A DNA stretch of 64,000 bases. Origin: Vespertiliibacter pulmonis (GTDB lineage Bacteria; Pseudomonadota; Gammaproteobacteria; Enterobacterales; Pasteurellaceae). The DNA is taken from contig NZ_CP016615.1 in NCBI RefSeq assembly GCF_013377275.1, positions 1 through 64,000 on the forward strand, written 5' to 3'. Both the position numbers and the translations under genes were made by a program. A model generated the notes under the pieces. It worked only from the letters and a program-made list of their open reading frames with translations, did not search any database and had not been told where the DNA came from. Below, piece after piece: positions 8,967-17,058 of this stretch. Numbering within the stretch: the first letter of the stretch is position 1; each line of letters begins with the position of its first letter.

Positions 8967-9202
8967 TGAAAATATATTACATCTATTCCGACTATTACGA
9001 TCAAGACTGGATCGATCATATCGAAAGCCTACAAAGTATAACGGTATTTAGAAATAAAAATGCGATTAGGCAAGCGTTAGAATACTCAGCTACAAAAGAT
9101 AAATGGAACAGTTTCGACATTGTAGAGAAAGGCAGATCTTGCGACTTAATTGATCAAAACAAGCATTTTAATATGGTTTTTGCTGTACAGGCTTTGGAGT
9201 AG
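8966..9202 (+). CDS. Small protein between recT and exonuclease
   Basis: 78 aa, start overlapping the recT stop. Rich in aromatic and acidic residues (YYIYSDYYDQDWIDHIE). No domain recognised. Its position inside the RecT-exonuclease operon suggests an accessory recombination role, but nothing in the sequence proves it. Confidence 0.6.
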   Translation: MKIYYIYSDYYDQDWIDHIESLQSITVFRNKNAIRQALEYSATKDKWNSFDIVEKGRSCDLIDQNKHFNMVFAVQALE

Positions 9203-9205
9203 CAA

Positions 9206-9880
9206 ATGAATAACCTATTCAAACTCAAAGCAAGGTGTTCATCACTGTCTCAATTTATTGGTGAACCTAAATCAAAAGCCGATAAAGAAGCGGGCAAACT
9301 CACTAATACAGCTAAATCTGCCGTGCGTGACAAAATAAAGTTAGATTTGTTTGGCTATCAATCGTTTGAAGGGAATAAACAGACCCAAAAAGGCAATCAA
9401 CTTGAAGACCAAGCGATCAAACTCAGTGGATTAACTCGAGGGCTCGCTCTCAAAAAGAATACCGAACGGCGAGAAAATGACTTTATCAGTGGCGAATGCG
9501 ATATTTATGTGCCAACTCGCAAGCTGATTATTGATACAAAATGCTCGTGGGATATTGGATCACACCCGTTCTTTCGTGATGAAGCCGAAGAAAAAGCCAA
9601 AAAACAGGGCTACGATATTCAAATGCAAGGCTATATGTGGCTATGGGAATGCGAGCAAGCTCAAATAGACTTTGTTCTCTTACCCACCCCTTTTGATTTA
9701 CTTTCGCCCTATGAAGACAGTGAACGATACATTGATCTCGTTGAACAAATCCCACAATCACAGCGTATCACCACCATTACGATTAAACGTGATGACAAAA
9801 TGATACAACGTATTCAAGAGCGAGTTCAGGCAGCTCAAGATTACTATGATGAACTGATTGCGGAATTAACGAAACATTAA
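9206..9880 (+). CDS. YqaJ/lambda-exo-like 5'-3' exonuclease
   Basis: 224 aa. A PD-(D/E)XK nuclease core is visible: GECDIY, then IIDTKCSWD about 17 residues on (D-x-K catalytic pair), followed by helix residues YDIQMQGYMWLW typical of YqaJ-type phage exonucleases. It degrades one strand from double-strand ends to load RecT. It is the last gene before a terminator at 9889. The right copy is cut by the window end. Confidence 0.85.
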   Translation: MNNLFKLKARCSSLSQFIGEPKSKADKEAGKLTNTAKSAVRDKIKLDLFGYQSFEGNKQTQKGNQLEDQAIKLSGLTRGLALKKNTERRENDFISGECDIYVPTRKLIIDTKCSWDIGSHPFFRDEAEEKAKKQGYDIQMQGYMWLWECEQAQIDFVLLPTPFDLLSPYEDSERYIDLVEQIPQSQRITTITIKRDDKMIQRIQERVQAAQDYYDELIAELTKH

Positions 9881-9888
9881 ACGCCTAC

Positions 9889-9910
9889 AAAGCCACCTAG
9901 TGGCTTTTTT
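9889..9910 (+). terminator. Intrinsic terminator after exonuclease gene
   Basis: AAAGCCAC, a CTA loop and GTGGCTTT, then further Ts. It lies nine bases after the exonuclease stop and ahead of rdgC. Confidence 0.8.
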
Positions 9911-9935
9911 ATTACCTTATTATCGGAGACTAAAT

Positions 9936-10838
9936 ATGTTCTGGTTCAAAAATATCATTATCTACCGCTTAACATCTGCAATTGATTTCTCAAATATTGA
10001 AAACGCATTGCAACAATCCAAATTCTCTGATTGCCAGCCCTTAGATTGGAGTAAATTTGGTTGGGATTCGCCACTCATAACCAGTGATCAATTACATTTT
10101 GAATCAAATAATCAGCTTTTACTTGTGGCACACAAAGAAGAAAAAATTATTCCCGCCGAGGTTATCCAAAAAGAAACGAACACTCGCATTGAAGCCCTTG
10201 AAAAGAAAGAAGAACGGAAATTACGCAAAACAGAAAAGCAAGCAATTAAAAACGATGTAGTAACAACCCTACTTCCCCGTGCTTTTAGCAAACATCTATT
10301 TACTGCAATCTGGATTGACATTAAACGCCAGCTAATTTTTATTGATACCAGCTCATCTAAACGTGCCGAAGATACGCTTGCTTTATTGCGGAAAACGCTC
10401 GGCTCACTGCCTGTTGTACCACTTTCTTTCATTAAACTACCGCTTGAAGTAATAACCGAATGGATCACACACAACGATCTGCCTCAATGGCTCACATTAC
10501 TTGAAGAAGCAGAACTGAAATCATTTAATGATGAAAGCGTGATCCGCTGTAAACGACAAGATTTAGAAAGTGATGAAATTACCAACCATCTCGAAGCGGG
10601 AAAATATATCACTAAATTAGCGTTAGACTGGGAAAACCATTTATCTTTTGTTCTTAAGGAAGATGGCTCACTCTCTCGTATTAAATTCGCTGATGATATT
10701 CTTGAGAAAAATGACGATATTCTCAAAGAAGATATAGCACAACGATTTGATGCGGACTTTTTCTTAATGACTCACGAATTAGCCGATTTGATCGACAAAC
10801 TTACTATTGAATTTCACGGTATTAAGGAGACTATATGA
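9936..10838 (+). CDS. rdgC: RdgC-like recombination-associated protein
   Basis: 300 aa, starting at the ATG before FWFKN, eight bases after GGAG. The N-terminus FWFKNIIIYRLT and the CQPLDWSKFGWDSPL segment are characteristic of RdgC, a ring-forming DNA-binding protein that modulates RecA. Here it is phage-encoded and follows the RecT-exonuclease pair, so it may restrain host RecA during phage recombination. Overlaps the next gene by four bases. Confidence 0.88.
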   Translation: MFWFKNIIIYRLTSAIDFSNIENALQQSKFSDCQPLDWSKFGWDSPLITSDQLHFESNNQLLLVAHKEEKIIPAEVIQKETNTRIEALEKKEERKLRKTEKQAIKNDVVTTLLPRAFSKHLFTAIWIDIKRQLIFIDTSSSKRAEDTLALLRKTLGSLPVVPLSFIKLPLEVITEWITHNDLPQWLTLLEEAELKSFNDESVIRCKRQDLESDEITNHLEAGKYITKLALDWENHLSFVLKEDGSLSRIKFADDILEKNDDILKEDIAQRFDADFFLMTHELADLIDKLTIEFHGIKETI

Positions 10839-11074
10839 AACTCCCCTATAACCCCTTTACCCTACGGCGGCAACTAAAATACTACATCTCGCTTTGCAAT
10901 GCACAAGGTCAAGACATTGTGAATGCCAATGAACACATCGCTCAACTGATTGATGAAAGCAATCATAAAACCAAGCTCATTCAGCGATTAGAAAAAGACC
11001 TTGAAATTGCCAATAACCAAATTAAAGCCAGTGAAATTGCTGTTGAATTGATCACAAATCAGAAAGGAAAGTGA
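10835..11074 (+). CDS. Small coiled-coil early protein
   Basis: 79 aa, ATGA overlap with rdgC. After a short basic start (NPFTLRRQLKYYI) it is a long heptad-rich helix, consistent with a dimeric coiled coil. No catalytic motif. It belongs to the cluster of small early genes between recombination functions and cargo. Confidence 0.55.
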   Translation: MKLPYNPFTLRRQLKYYISLCNAQGQDIVNANEHIAQLIDESNHKTKLIQRLEKDLEIANNQIKASEIAVELITNQKGK

Positions 11075-11076
11075 AA

Positions 11077-11349
11077 ATGAACATTAACGAAACCTTATCA
11101 GAACGAGAAAAAACACACGGTGATTTTTATCAAGGCGCTATTATTTTTGATTCCTTAATGGAAATAGTCAAAAACCACGAAGAAAATTTAAACGTCTCAC
11201 ACCGCTACGCATTAACAATGATAATGGGGAAAATCACTCGTATTTTAGAAGGTAATGCCTTTGAACCCGATCATTGGCGAGATATTGCAGGCTATGCAAC
11301 ATTAGGCGGACGATTGAATGTTACGGAGAGAAAAGATGAAACCATTTAA
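11077..11349 (+). CDS. DUF6378-like phage protein
   Basis: 90 aa, starting at ATG 11077 (GGAAAGTG upstream; a GTG at 11071 is the alternative). Motifs REKTHGDFYQGA, MIMGKITRILEGN and HWRDIAGYATLGG match a small family common in phages of Gram-negative bacteria, here identified with DUF6378; biochemical function unknown. Its end overlaps the broken gene at 11336. Confidence 0.7.
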   Translation: MNINETLSEREKTHGDFYQGAIIFDSLMEIVKNHEENLNVSHRYALTMIMGKITRILEGNAFEPDHWRDIAGYATLGGRLNVTERKDETI

Positions 11350-11413
11350 TTTAGGAAAGGCATTAGCAGGTAAACTTTGTGTAACTAGAAGCCGTAAAAA
11401 GTTAAAATTATAG
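11336..11413 (+). pseudogene. N-terminal remnant of a common phage early gene
   Basis: 25 codons beginning MKPFNLGKALAGK, closely resembling the conserved start of a widespread phage protein (MKPFNL-x2-ALAG-x3-VTRDG) that is normally much longer. The stop comes just after the conserved region. The RloAB-like cargo begins immediately downstream, and an acidic tail LDDFDDFNRQ with stop at 13673-13703 could be the displaced C-terminus. This suggests the cargo replaced or entered this gene. Confidence 0.5.
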
Positions 11414-11454
11414 CTAATAGAGAAGTACTTGACTAGGTGCGCAAATTAAATGAG

Positions 11455-11487
11455 TTCCGTCAGCATGTCCAGATTACAGGGACGGAA
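11455..11487. other. Imperfect hairpin at left edge of RloAB-like cargo
   Basis: TTCCGTC (11455-11461) pairs with GACGGAA (11481-11487); a shorter inner GTCC/GGAC pairing competes. It lies between the broken gene and the cargo in a 238-base stretch with no gene. It could be an RNA hairpin of the cargo leader or an end of the inserted segment. Confidence 0.35.
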
Positions 11488-11597
11488 GTTAGTCGTAGAG
11501 AAGTATATTAGCAATGAATACAAAAATAGTAAACAAACATTGCTATTTTACTTATTTCCAAAGAGAAAATGATTGATACCCTTGAAGAAATCTATCT

Positions 11598-11638
11598 TTA
11601 ATGTTATTTTTGGAAATAATTTCCAAAAATAACATTAA
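11598..11638. promoter_or_regulatory. Perfect 41-bp palindrome next to rloA-like ribosome site
   Basis: Two perfect 19-base arms (starting TTAATGTTATTTTTGG) flank a TAA centre. It ends 13 bases before the ATG at 11652 and immediately before the AAAAGGA ribosome site. It could be an operator or, as RNA, a long stem limiting ribosome access. No T-run follows, so it is not a terminator for the + strand. Confidence 0.6.
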
Positions 11639-11651
11639 AAAAGGACTTGCT

Positions 11652-12911
11652 ATGCTTATTGACTTTAGTACGAAAAATTTCCGTTCATTTAATGAATTGC
11701 AAACCTTTAGTTTAATTAAAAGTAAAAGTAGTGAGCTACCTAGTAATACTTTTAGCATTAGTGATAACTCGAACTTTAGTTTACTAAAAACTGCAGCCAT
11801 CTATGGTGCTAATGCTAGTGGAAAATCTAATTTTCTAAAGGCATTATTGACGATGAAACTTATGGTCACAGCAAATTATCAGCGTGGAGATAAACTTCCT
11901 GTTGTTCCGTTTAAGTTGAATAATTGTACAATCAACCAACCAACAGAATTTGAAGTTACATTTATTGTTGATAACGTACGTTATCAATATGGTTTTAGTG
12001 CTTCAACAACCCAAATTTATGATGAATGGCTATTTGTATATCCTAAAAATCACGCTCAAAAATGGTTTGAGAGAAGTTGGAATAAACAAAACAAATCATA
12101 CGATTGGAGATTTGGCTCATTCTTATTAGGTTCAAAGCAAATGTGGGCTCAATCAACAAGAGAAAATGCTTTATTCTTAGCAACTGCAGTGCAATTAAAC
12201 AATGAACAATTAAGGCCTATTTTTGATTGGTTTAATGATACCTTGCGCTTTGCTAGCTCGGGTGGATTTGATCCTATGTTTACCGCAAATTTATGTGAAG
12301 ATAATAGGAAAAATGATATTCTAAAATTTCTAAAAACTGCAGATTTTCATATTTCAGACATCAAGGTTGAAAAAACTGAATTTAATGTTTCTGAATTACC
12401 CGCCGATATGCTAGAACCATTAAAAGATTTTTTAACCCAAAGCCTTAAAGGTAAAAAAAAATTAAGGTTAGAGACTATTCATGTTGACAATAATGGAGAT
12501 CTAGTTCCATTAAATTTCCATGATGAATCAGATGGTACTCAAAAATTTTTTGGTTTTGCAGGTCCAATCTTAGATGTTCTAGAAAATGGTTATGTGTTGT
12601 GTATTGATGAATTGAATGTGAATCTACATCCTAAACTTGTTCAGTTTCTAGTTGAGCTATTTCATAATCAAGAAAGCAATCCTAAAAATGCTCAATTAAT
12701 TTTTACTACGCATGAAACGTCTATTTTAACTCAATATATTTTTCGTAGAGATCAAATTTGGTTTTGTGAACGCTCAAAAGAACATTCATCAGTATTATAT
12801 CCATTATCAGATTTTAGCCCTAAAAAAGGGAAAGAGAATTTAGAATTAGGCTATCTTTCAGGTAAATATGGCGCATTACCCTTTATTAGTACATTTATGG
12901 GAGTAAAATAA
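11652..12911 (+). CDS. AAA15-family ATPase (RloA/AbiLi-like)
   Basis: 419 aa, starting at the ATG after AAAAGGACTTGCT. N-terminal beta strand plus Walker A GANASGKS (52-59), a signature-like SDGTQKFFGF, Walker B CIDELNVNLHPKL (~318) and the switch histidine in TTHET (~351). This is the ABC-like fold of OLD/AAA15 defence ATPases. It overlaps rloB by one base. Pairs of AAA15 ATPase and RloB are known from AbiL-type abortive infection and are related to PARIS. It probably senses phage functions and controls the partner; this is inferred from the family. Confidence 0.85.
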   Translation: MLIDFSTKNFRSFNELQTFSLIKSKSSELPSNTFSISDNSNFSLLKTAAIYGANASGKSNFLKALLTMKLMVTANYQRGDKLPVVPFKLNNCTINQPTEFEVTFIVDNVRYQYGFSASTTQIYDEWLFVYPKNHAQKWFERSWNKQNKSYDWRFGSFLLGSKQMWAQSTRENALFLATAVQLNNEQLRPIFDWFNDTLRFASSGGFDPMFTANLCEDNRKNDILKFLKTADFHISDIKVEKTEFNVSELPADMLEPLKDFLTQSLKGKKKLRLETIHVDNNGDLVPLNFHDESDGTQKFFGFAGPILDVLENGYVLCIDELNVNLHPKLVQFLVELFHNQESNPKNAQLIFTTHETSILTQYIFRRDQIWFCERSKEHSSVLYPLSDFSPKKGKENLELGYLSGKYGALPFISTFMGVK

Positions 12912-13579
12912 TGGGAAGTGATGATTTGCATAAAAAAAGAAAATCCCAGACGTTAAAACAAAAGCAACGAAAAATAGGAACAAAAAAACCTTATGACCGA
13001 GTTTTAATTGTATGTGAAGGTTCCAAAACAGAGCCTTTATACTTCAAGGCATTGAGAGAAGAATATCAGTTACATACTGCAAATATAGAAATTTGTAACT
13101 CGTCAGGTTCAGACCCTATAAGTATTGTAAATCATGCTAAGATACGATACAGGGAAGCTAAAAACGAAAGAAACTCTTTTGATAGAGTGTATTGTGTTTT
13201 TGATAAAGATCAACATGCCAATTACAAGCCCGCAATCAAAACCTTAGAAAGCCTAGCACCTAAAAACACATTTTTTGCTATTACATCTATTCCTTGTTTT
13301 GAATATTGGATTTTATTACATTTCTCTTATACAACAAGACCTTATGTTGCGACACATAGAAAGTCTGCAGCTGATAGTGTTATTAGTGAATTAAAAAAAT
13401 ATATTCCCCATTATGAGAAAAATGTTAATATTTTTGATATGATAAAAGGTTCTACATCATTTGCAATAACAAATGCCAAAAAAGCAAATGAATCAGCTCA
13501 AAGAGGTTCTACGGATAATCCTTCTACCAAAATAGTTTATCTTGTAGAAGATCTTATTAATTTATTAGAGTGTAAATAA
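12911..13579 (+). CDS. RloB-family protein, TOPRIM-like (AbiLii-like effector)
   Basis: 222 aa. A lysine-rich start precedes IVCEGSKTEPLYF (~33-45), the acidic first motif of TOPRIM/OLD nucleases, and VYCVFDKDQH (~95), the second acidic motif. CFEYWILLHF is typical of RloB. Start ATG overlaps the ATPase stop (TAATG), so the two are translationally coupled. The expected role is a nuclease-type effector unleashed by the ATPase on infection. A terminator follows at 13645. Confidence 0.85.
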   Translation: MGSDDLHKKRKSQTLKQKQRKIGTKKPYDRVLIVCEGSKTEPLYFKALREEYQLHTANIEICNSSGSDPISIVNHAKIRYREAKNERNSFDRVYCVFDKDQHANYKPAIKTLESLAPKNTFFAITSIPCFEYWILLHFSYTTRPYVATHRKSAADSVISELKKYIPHYEKNVNIFDMIKGSTSFAITNAKKANESAQRGSTDNPSTKIVYLVEDLINLLECK

Positions 13580-13644
13580 GAGTGTTGTAGAAAGCATTGT
13601 AATGAATAGAACATAAAGCTCTTTCAATGAAATAGATACAAGAA

Positions 13645-13670
13645 TAGCGGTGTAATACCGCTATTTTTAC
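13645..13670 (+). terminator. Terminator after RloAB-like operon
   Basis: AATAGCGGT and ACCGCTATT flank a 5-base loop, followed by a T-run. It ends the cargo operon 66 bases after the rloB stop. Confidence 0.85.
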
Positions 13671-13706
13671 GAATTAGATGACTTCGACGACTTCAACCGA
13701 CAATGA

Positions 13707-13744
13707 AACCCACCGCTTGTAGCGAAAGTTACAGGCGGTTTTTT
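13707..13744 (+). terminator. Terminator, one arm of 38-bp inverted repeat
   Basis: Hairpin ACCGCTTGT/ACAGGCGGT-like stem with T-run, containing the uptake core ACAAGCGGT on the minus strand. The whole 38-base sequence recurs in perfect inverted orientation at 17252-17289, flanking xis, int and four late-type genes. Confidence 0.8.
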
Positions 13745-13794
13745 ATTTGACTATACCCTAGCCCACGCTAGGGTTTATTTTTTGGAGAGAAATT

Positions 13795-14088
13795 ATGGAA
13801 AAAACTCAACTTTCTATTACACCCGAACTGCTCTTCCACAAAATCTGTGAAGTGCAATCAATGTTAGAAAATCCTAAAGTAGAAAAAGGATTATGGGATA
13901 TTCACGATGTCGCTGACTATTGCGGATTATCTTATAATCATACTTACACAAATATTGTTTCCGACCCTAGATTTCCTGCACCCGTTGATATTCAAGGGAA
14001 AGATGGGGGAAAAGCAAAACGATTATTCGTAAGAGAAGAAGTAATCACCTTCTTTACGAAATACAAAAAGAAGAAAAATCGTGCTTAA
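13795..14088 (+). CDS. AlpA-like excisionase/regulator
   Basis: 97 aa, after GGAGAG. WDIHDVADYCGLSYNHTYTNI, PRFPAPVDI and KRLFVREEVITFF match winged-helix AlpA/excisionase proteins. It probably directs integrase toward excision. It converges with the integrase gene and overlaps its 3' end by four bases. Confidence 0.8.
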   Translation: MEKTQLSITPELLFHKICEVQSMLENPKVEKGLWDIHDVADYCGLSYNHTYTNIVSDPRFPAPVDIQGKDGGKAKRLFVREEVITFFTKYKKKKNRA

Positions 14089-15080
14089 CCAAGTAAACTC
14101 GCCACTTCTTGCATATCTGGGGCATAATAAGTATTAAGTAGAATTTTAATATCCCTATGCCCACTAATTTTTGCCAAAGTCATCACATCTACTTTTTTTG
14201 CAAGGCGAGATAATGCTTCTCGGCGAGTATCATGAAAATGTAAATCTGCTTCATCAAGACCTGCCAATGCTTTCATCTTACGAAAAACCGCATCATGAGA
14301 TGCCGACTTCATTTGAAAAACACTACCATCATCTACTTTCACTTTTTCAAGATGTTTCAAAATTTTTAATGCAAAGGAAGATAAAGGAACGGTTCTTGCA
14401 AATCCATTTTTGGTTTTTGGCAATAAAACAGTTGCACTTGTAAAATTCACATCTTCCCATCTCATATTACAAATTTCCCCAGCACGCATTGCTGTTTCAA
14501 TAGCAAACAGAACGGAAGCACCTACTCGACTAATTAACGTTACTGGCTCAATCTCAAAATCAAATCCTGAAACGAAGATCAAACGGTCAATTTCATCTTG
14601 AGAATAACGGCGAGTTCGTGCTGGTGGCTCTTTCGGTTTATCAACAAGAGATAACGGGTTATTCTTCAAAAACTCCCATTTAATAGCTTGAGAAATAACA
14701 GCAGACAAGCTCACTCGTTCTCTCAATACACTCAAAACAGAAACTTCTGATAGACGTTGTTCTTGCCATTTCTCAAAATCTTGCTTACTTAATTCAGCAA
14801 GATAAACTGAACCTAATGGCGTCTTAGCAATCCGATTTAATCGCAATGCTTCAGGCCTTGCTCCACCTTTATGTATTGTTACTTCTTCTACATATTTATT
14901 TATCAGCTCTGCAAAGGTCATTTGAGGAACAGGGCTATATTCCCCTGCATCAATCTGCGATTCAATAGATTGAGCCCAACGACTTGCTTCAGTTTTAGTA
15001 GAAAACGTTGCTGTTTTCACAATCCCTTTCTTTCGGATATGAACTCGCCATTTTTCACCCCGTTTAGTAATCGTTGCCAT
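14085..15080 (-). CDS. int: Tyrosine recombinase (phage integrase)
   Basis: 331 aa, starting at the ATG before ATITKRG with GGAG upstream. N-terminal arm-binding domain, SAM-like core-binding domain at ~60-150, then the catalytic domain with Arg in AMRAGEICNMRWED (~197), Lys in PKTKNGFARTVPL, H-x-x-R in HDTRREAL (~280), His in SGHRDIK (~305) and the nucleophile in NTYYAPD (~315). It integrates and, with the adjacent Xis, excises the phage. The probable attP lies just upstream of the gene. Confidence 0.93.
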   Translation of the reverse strand: MATITKRGEKWRVHIRKKGIVKTATFSTKTEASRWAQSIESQIDAGEYSPVPQMTFAELINKYVEEVTIHKGGARPEALRLNRIAKTPLGSVYLAELSKQDFEKWQEQRLSEVSVLSVLRERVSLSAVISQAIKWEFLKNNPLSLVDKPKEPPARTRRYSQDEIDRLIFVSGFDFEIEPVTLISRVGASVLFAIETAMRAGEICNMRWEDVNFTSATVLLPKTKNGFARTVPLSSFALKILKHLEKVKVDDGSVFQMKSASHDAVFRKMKALAGLDEADLHFHDTRREALSRLAKKVDVMTLAKISGHRDIKILLNTYYAPDMQEVASLLG

Positions 15081-15098
15081 TCTTTTTATCTCCTTTAA

Positions 15099-15356
15099 TG
15101 GTGCACTTTGTGGTGCAATTTTGGTGCACTCAAAGTATAAACTAGAATAAAAAAGAATAAAATAGAATAGATTAACAACAAACAACTATATAGAAAAACA
15201 ATGGTTATAAAACCATATATATTAGGAAATCCCTTGTCTCACAAGGCTTTAGACAAATAAAAAACGCTAACCTTTCGATTAGCGTTTATTTTAATGGTGC
15301 TCTGGGCGAGCAACTTAATACATTGTAAATCAATGCTTTATCACTTATATGGTGCA
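15099..15356. other. Probable attP region with arm-type repeats
   Basis: TGGTGCA occurs at 15099, 15111, 15122 and 15350, with TGGTGC at 15295. Spacing and clustering beside int resemble integrase arm sites flanking a core. Between them is a hairpin AAACGCTAA/TTAGCGTTT (15262-15287), an intrinsic terminator on the minus strand. The core cannot be fixed without the host junction. The 15081-15439 stretch holds no gene. Confidence 0.4.
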
Positions 15357-15439
15357 AATTTGGTATCAAGTATTTTTAAACTCTTATTTCATCGACCAGC
15401 TTTTACTTAGAAGAATCATACTGAATTTTTAACAATAAA

Positions 15440-15775
15440 TCAATGCTCGCAACATTTACAGCACTCACTGTTTTCGTTGCTCGGGCAACCTAAATCGTTA
15501 AAAGCTGATTGAGTAAATTCCCACTTTACACAACTTCCCATCGGGAATGCTTTGGCTGATGAACCATCTTTCCCACGCTCAATTTTGACTTCATTACCAA
15601 AAGCATAGGCTTTAACTATTTCTGCTCCTGTTCCGTCATTGATTACCAAGTAAGTGTGATCTTCCCCCAACTTTTCGGCAAGCTCTCTCGCATTTGTGAT
15701 AGGCAAGATACCATCTGTTGCATTTAGTTTTCCACTTAAACTAGTTGAATAACCATTTAACCATTTGTATTTCAT
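15440..15775 (-). CDS. Cysteine-rich late protein, unknown function
   Basis: 111 aa. The body is beta-rich (YLVINDGTGAEIVKAY) and the tail ends GCPSNENSECCKCCEH, giving a terminal cluster of cysteines. It directly follows the 107-aa Cys-rich gene. Position suggests a small virion or host-contact component. No family recognised. Confidence 0.55.
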   Translation of the reverse strand: MKYKWLNGYSTSLSGKLNATDGILPITNARELAEKLGEDHTYLVINDGTGAEIVKAYAFGNEVKIERGKDGSSAKAFPMGSCVKWEFTQSAFNDLGCPSNENSECCKCCEH

Positions 15776-16099
15776 TTAACACCCCAAACATTCATTAGAA
15801 GTAAAGTAACCATTTTCATTGTTCCCCATATTGCACGCACAACCTATATGAATGGGTACACAAAAAGGTTTACAGCCATCAATACGAATAATGCCTTGAT
15901 ACCGTCCTTCTCTTGCCCTATACAATGCGTTATCCCACATAAACGTAACGGTATTTGCGTCCATTTCAAAAGCGGGATAAATAATCGTATCTCCCCCGCC
16001 TACTCGAGTGATTTCAATTGTTGCCTCTTTTGTATTACTACAATTTTCAATTTGAAATGTTGTTTTTGCGACCTTGCGATCAATTTGAATTGGTCTCAT
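15776..16099 (-). CDS. Cysteine-rich late protein, unknown function
   Basis: 107 aa. A beta-sandwich-like body (ATIEITRVGGGDTIIYPAF) and a C-terminal half with seven cysteines in GCKPFCVPIHIGCACNM and NECLGC. It abuts the 111-aa gene with no gap, indicating one operon. Probably structural, by analogy with other Cys-rich late proteins here; inferred. Confidence 0.55.
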   Translation of the reverse strand: MRPIQIDRKVAKTTFQIENCSNTKEATIEITRVGGGDTIIYPAFEMDANTVTFMWDNALYRAREGRYQGIIRIDGCKPFCVPIHIGCACNMGNNENGYFTSNECLGC

Positions 16100-16108
16100 T
16101 TTGCCTCC

Positions 16109-17011
16109 TTAAGCACTTCCCCAAAATCCTGCTGATGACATTCCTGATACGCCCGCATTTAATGCCCCAAATGTAGCTCCATTCATATTTCCTAATGCAC
16201 CTCCAATAGCACTTAAACTCGATACGGAATTACTCCACCCTTCATAAGGATTGATACTTCCTGCTGCTGCAGCTGCTTGCTGTGCTGTTCTAATTGCATT
16301 ACTGCTTCCAGTTAATGCACCTTGAATTAATGAAGCCCACTTAAAGGACTCTTCACGATATTGTGATTCACGTTGATGTTTACGTTCTTCTTCAAAACGA
16401 ATAGCTGAATTAGTAGCTAGCACTGCTGCTTTTGCTTCTGCAATTTGCAACTGGCGTAATGCCGTGCGAGTTGCCCCAACACAATGAATATTACTTTCAC
16501 GGCGTACTTTATCTCTTGCTCGAGCAAATTCACTGCGTGCATTGACAATAGCTCGATTTTTTGCCGTTTCATAATCTACGACATACTGCCTTGAACTCAA
16601 ATCTGCCAACATGCTTGCTTCAACTGGTTTTCCATTCTGCTCCCAATGATCAAATAATTTATCGGCTTTATCTCGTTGGTTATGCCATATTTCATCAAAA
16701 CGACGTTGTGCTTGTTTAGCAATATCGTGCTGTTTATCGGCAATGTAAAATGAAGCAGCCTGTTGAATTAGTGCGATTATCATATTCATACGAGCATTTT
16801 CTTTCACCGCATTAAAGTATTTACACGCATAATCGGACATGGCCAATGCTCTTGCTTTTGCAGAAGCATCTGTTAATTTTTCCTTAGACGCTGGAAGTTT
16901 CTCAATCTCCTCTTTTATTTTGTTACAATCAACTTCACCTGCTGTTGCATACAGAATAGCAGCACCTGCTGCGACTGTTCCTGCCGCTGCAATTAGTCCT
17001 TCATCTGCCAT
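16109..17011 (-). CDS. Helical alanine-rich late protein, probable virion component
   Basis: 300 aa. The N-terminus is hydrophobic and Ala/Gly-rich (GLIAAAGTVAAGAAILYATAG), the middle is long amphipathic helix (residues ~30-220) and the tail is Gly/Ser/Ala-rich. Phage internal virion or tail proteins often look like this. It sits between a 56-aa gene and two Cys-rich genes, downstream of the antirepressor terminator. Confidence 0.5.
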   Translation of the reverse strand: MADEGLIAAAGTVAAGAAILYATAGEVDCNKIKEEIEKLPASKEKLTDASAKARALAMSDYACKYFNAVKENARMNMIIALIQQAASFYIADKQHDIAKQAQRRFDEIWHNQRDKADKLFDHWEQNGKPVEASMLADLSSRQYVVDYETAKNRAIVNARSEFARARDKVRRESNIHCVGATRTALRQLQIAEAKAAVLATNSAIRFEEERKHQRESQYREESFKWASLIQGALTGSSNAIRTAQQAAAAAGSINPYEGWSNSVSSLSAIGGALGNMNGATFGALNAGVSGMSSAGFWGSA

Positions 17012-17058
17012 AATTAAATCTCCTCATTCAAATAATGTAAGTACAAGTAATGAGCTTT

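Larger units (their letters stand above)
1..9311. repeat. Left copy of 9.3 kb direct terminal repeat
   Basis: Bases 1-9311 match 54684-64000 in the same orientation. The offset drifts from 54683 to 54689 through small indels confined to about 600-4075; beyond that the copies appear identical. Most indels add or drop one base in a homopolymer and break genes that are intact in the right copy. This looks like an untrimmed overlap of a circular 54.69 kb molecule with a poor-quality contig end. A tandem prophage is the alternative. Confidence 0.9.

Noticed and set aside
15230-15320. tRNA 3' fragment as the attachment core
   Set aside because: The region near int has a terminator hairpin and TGGTGC repeats but no T-arm sequence, so a tRNA target cannot be supported.
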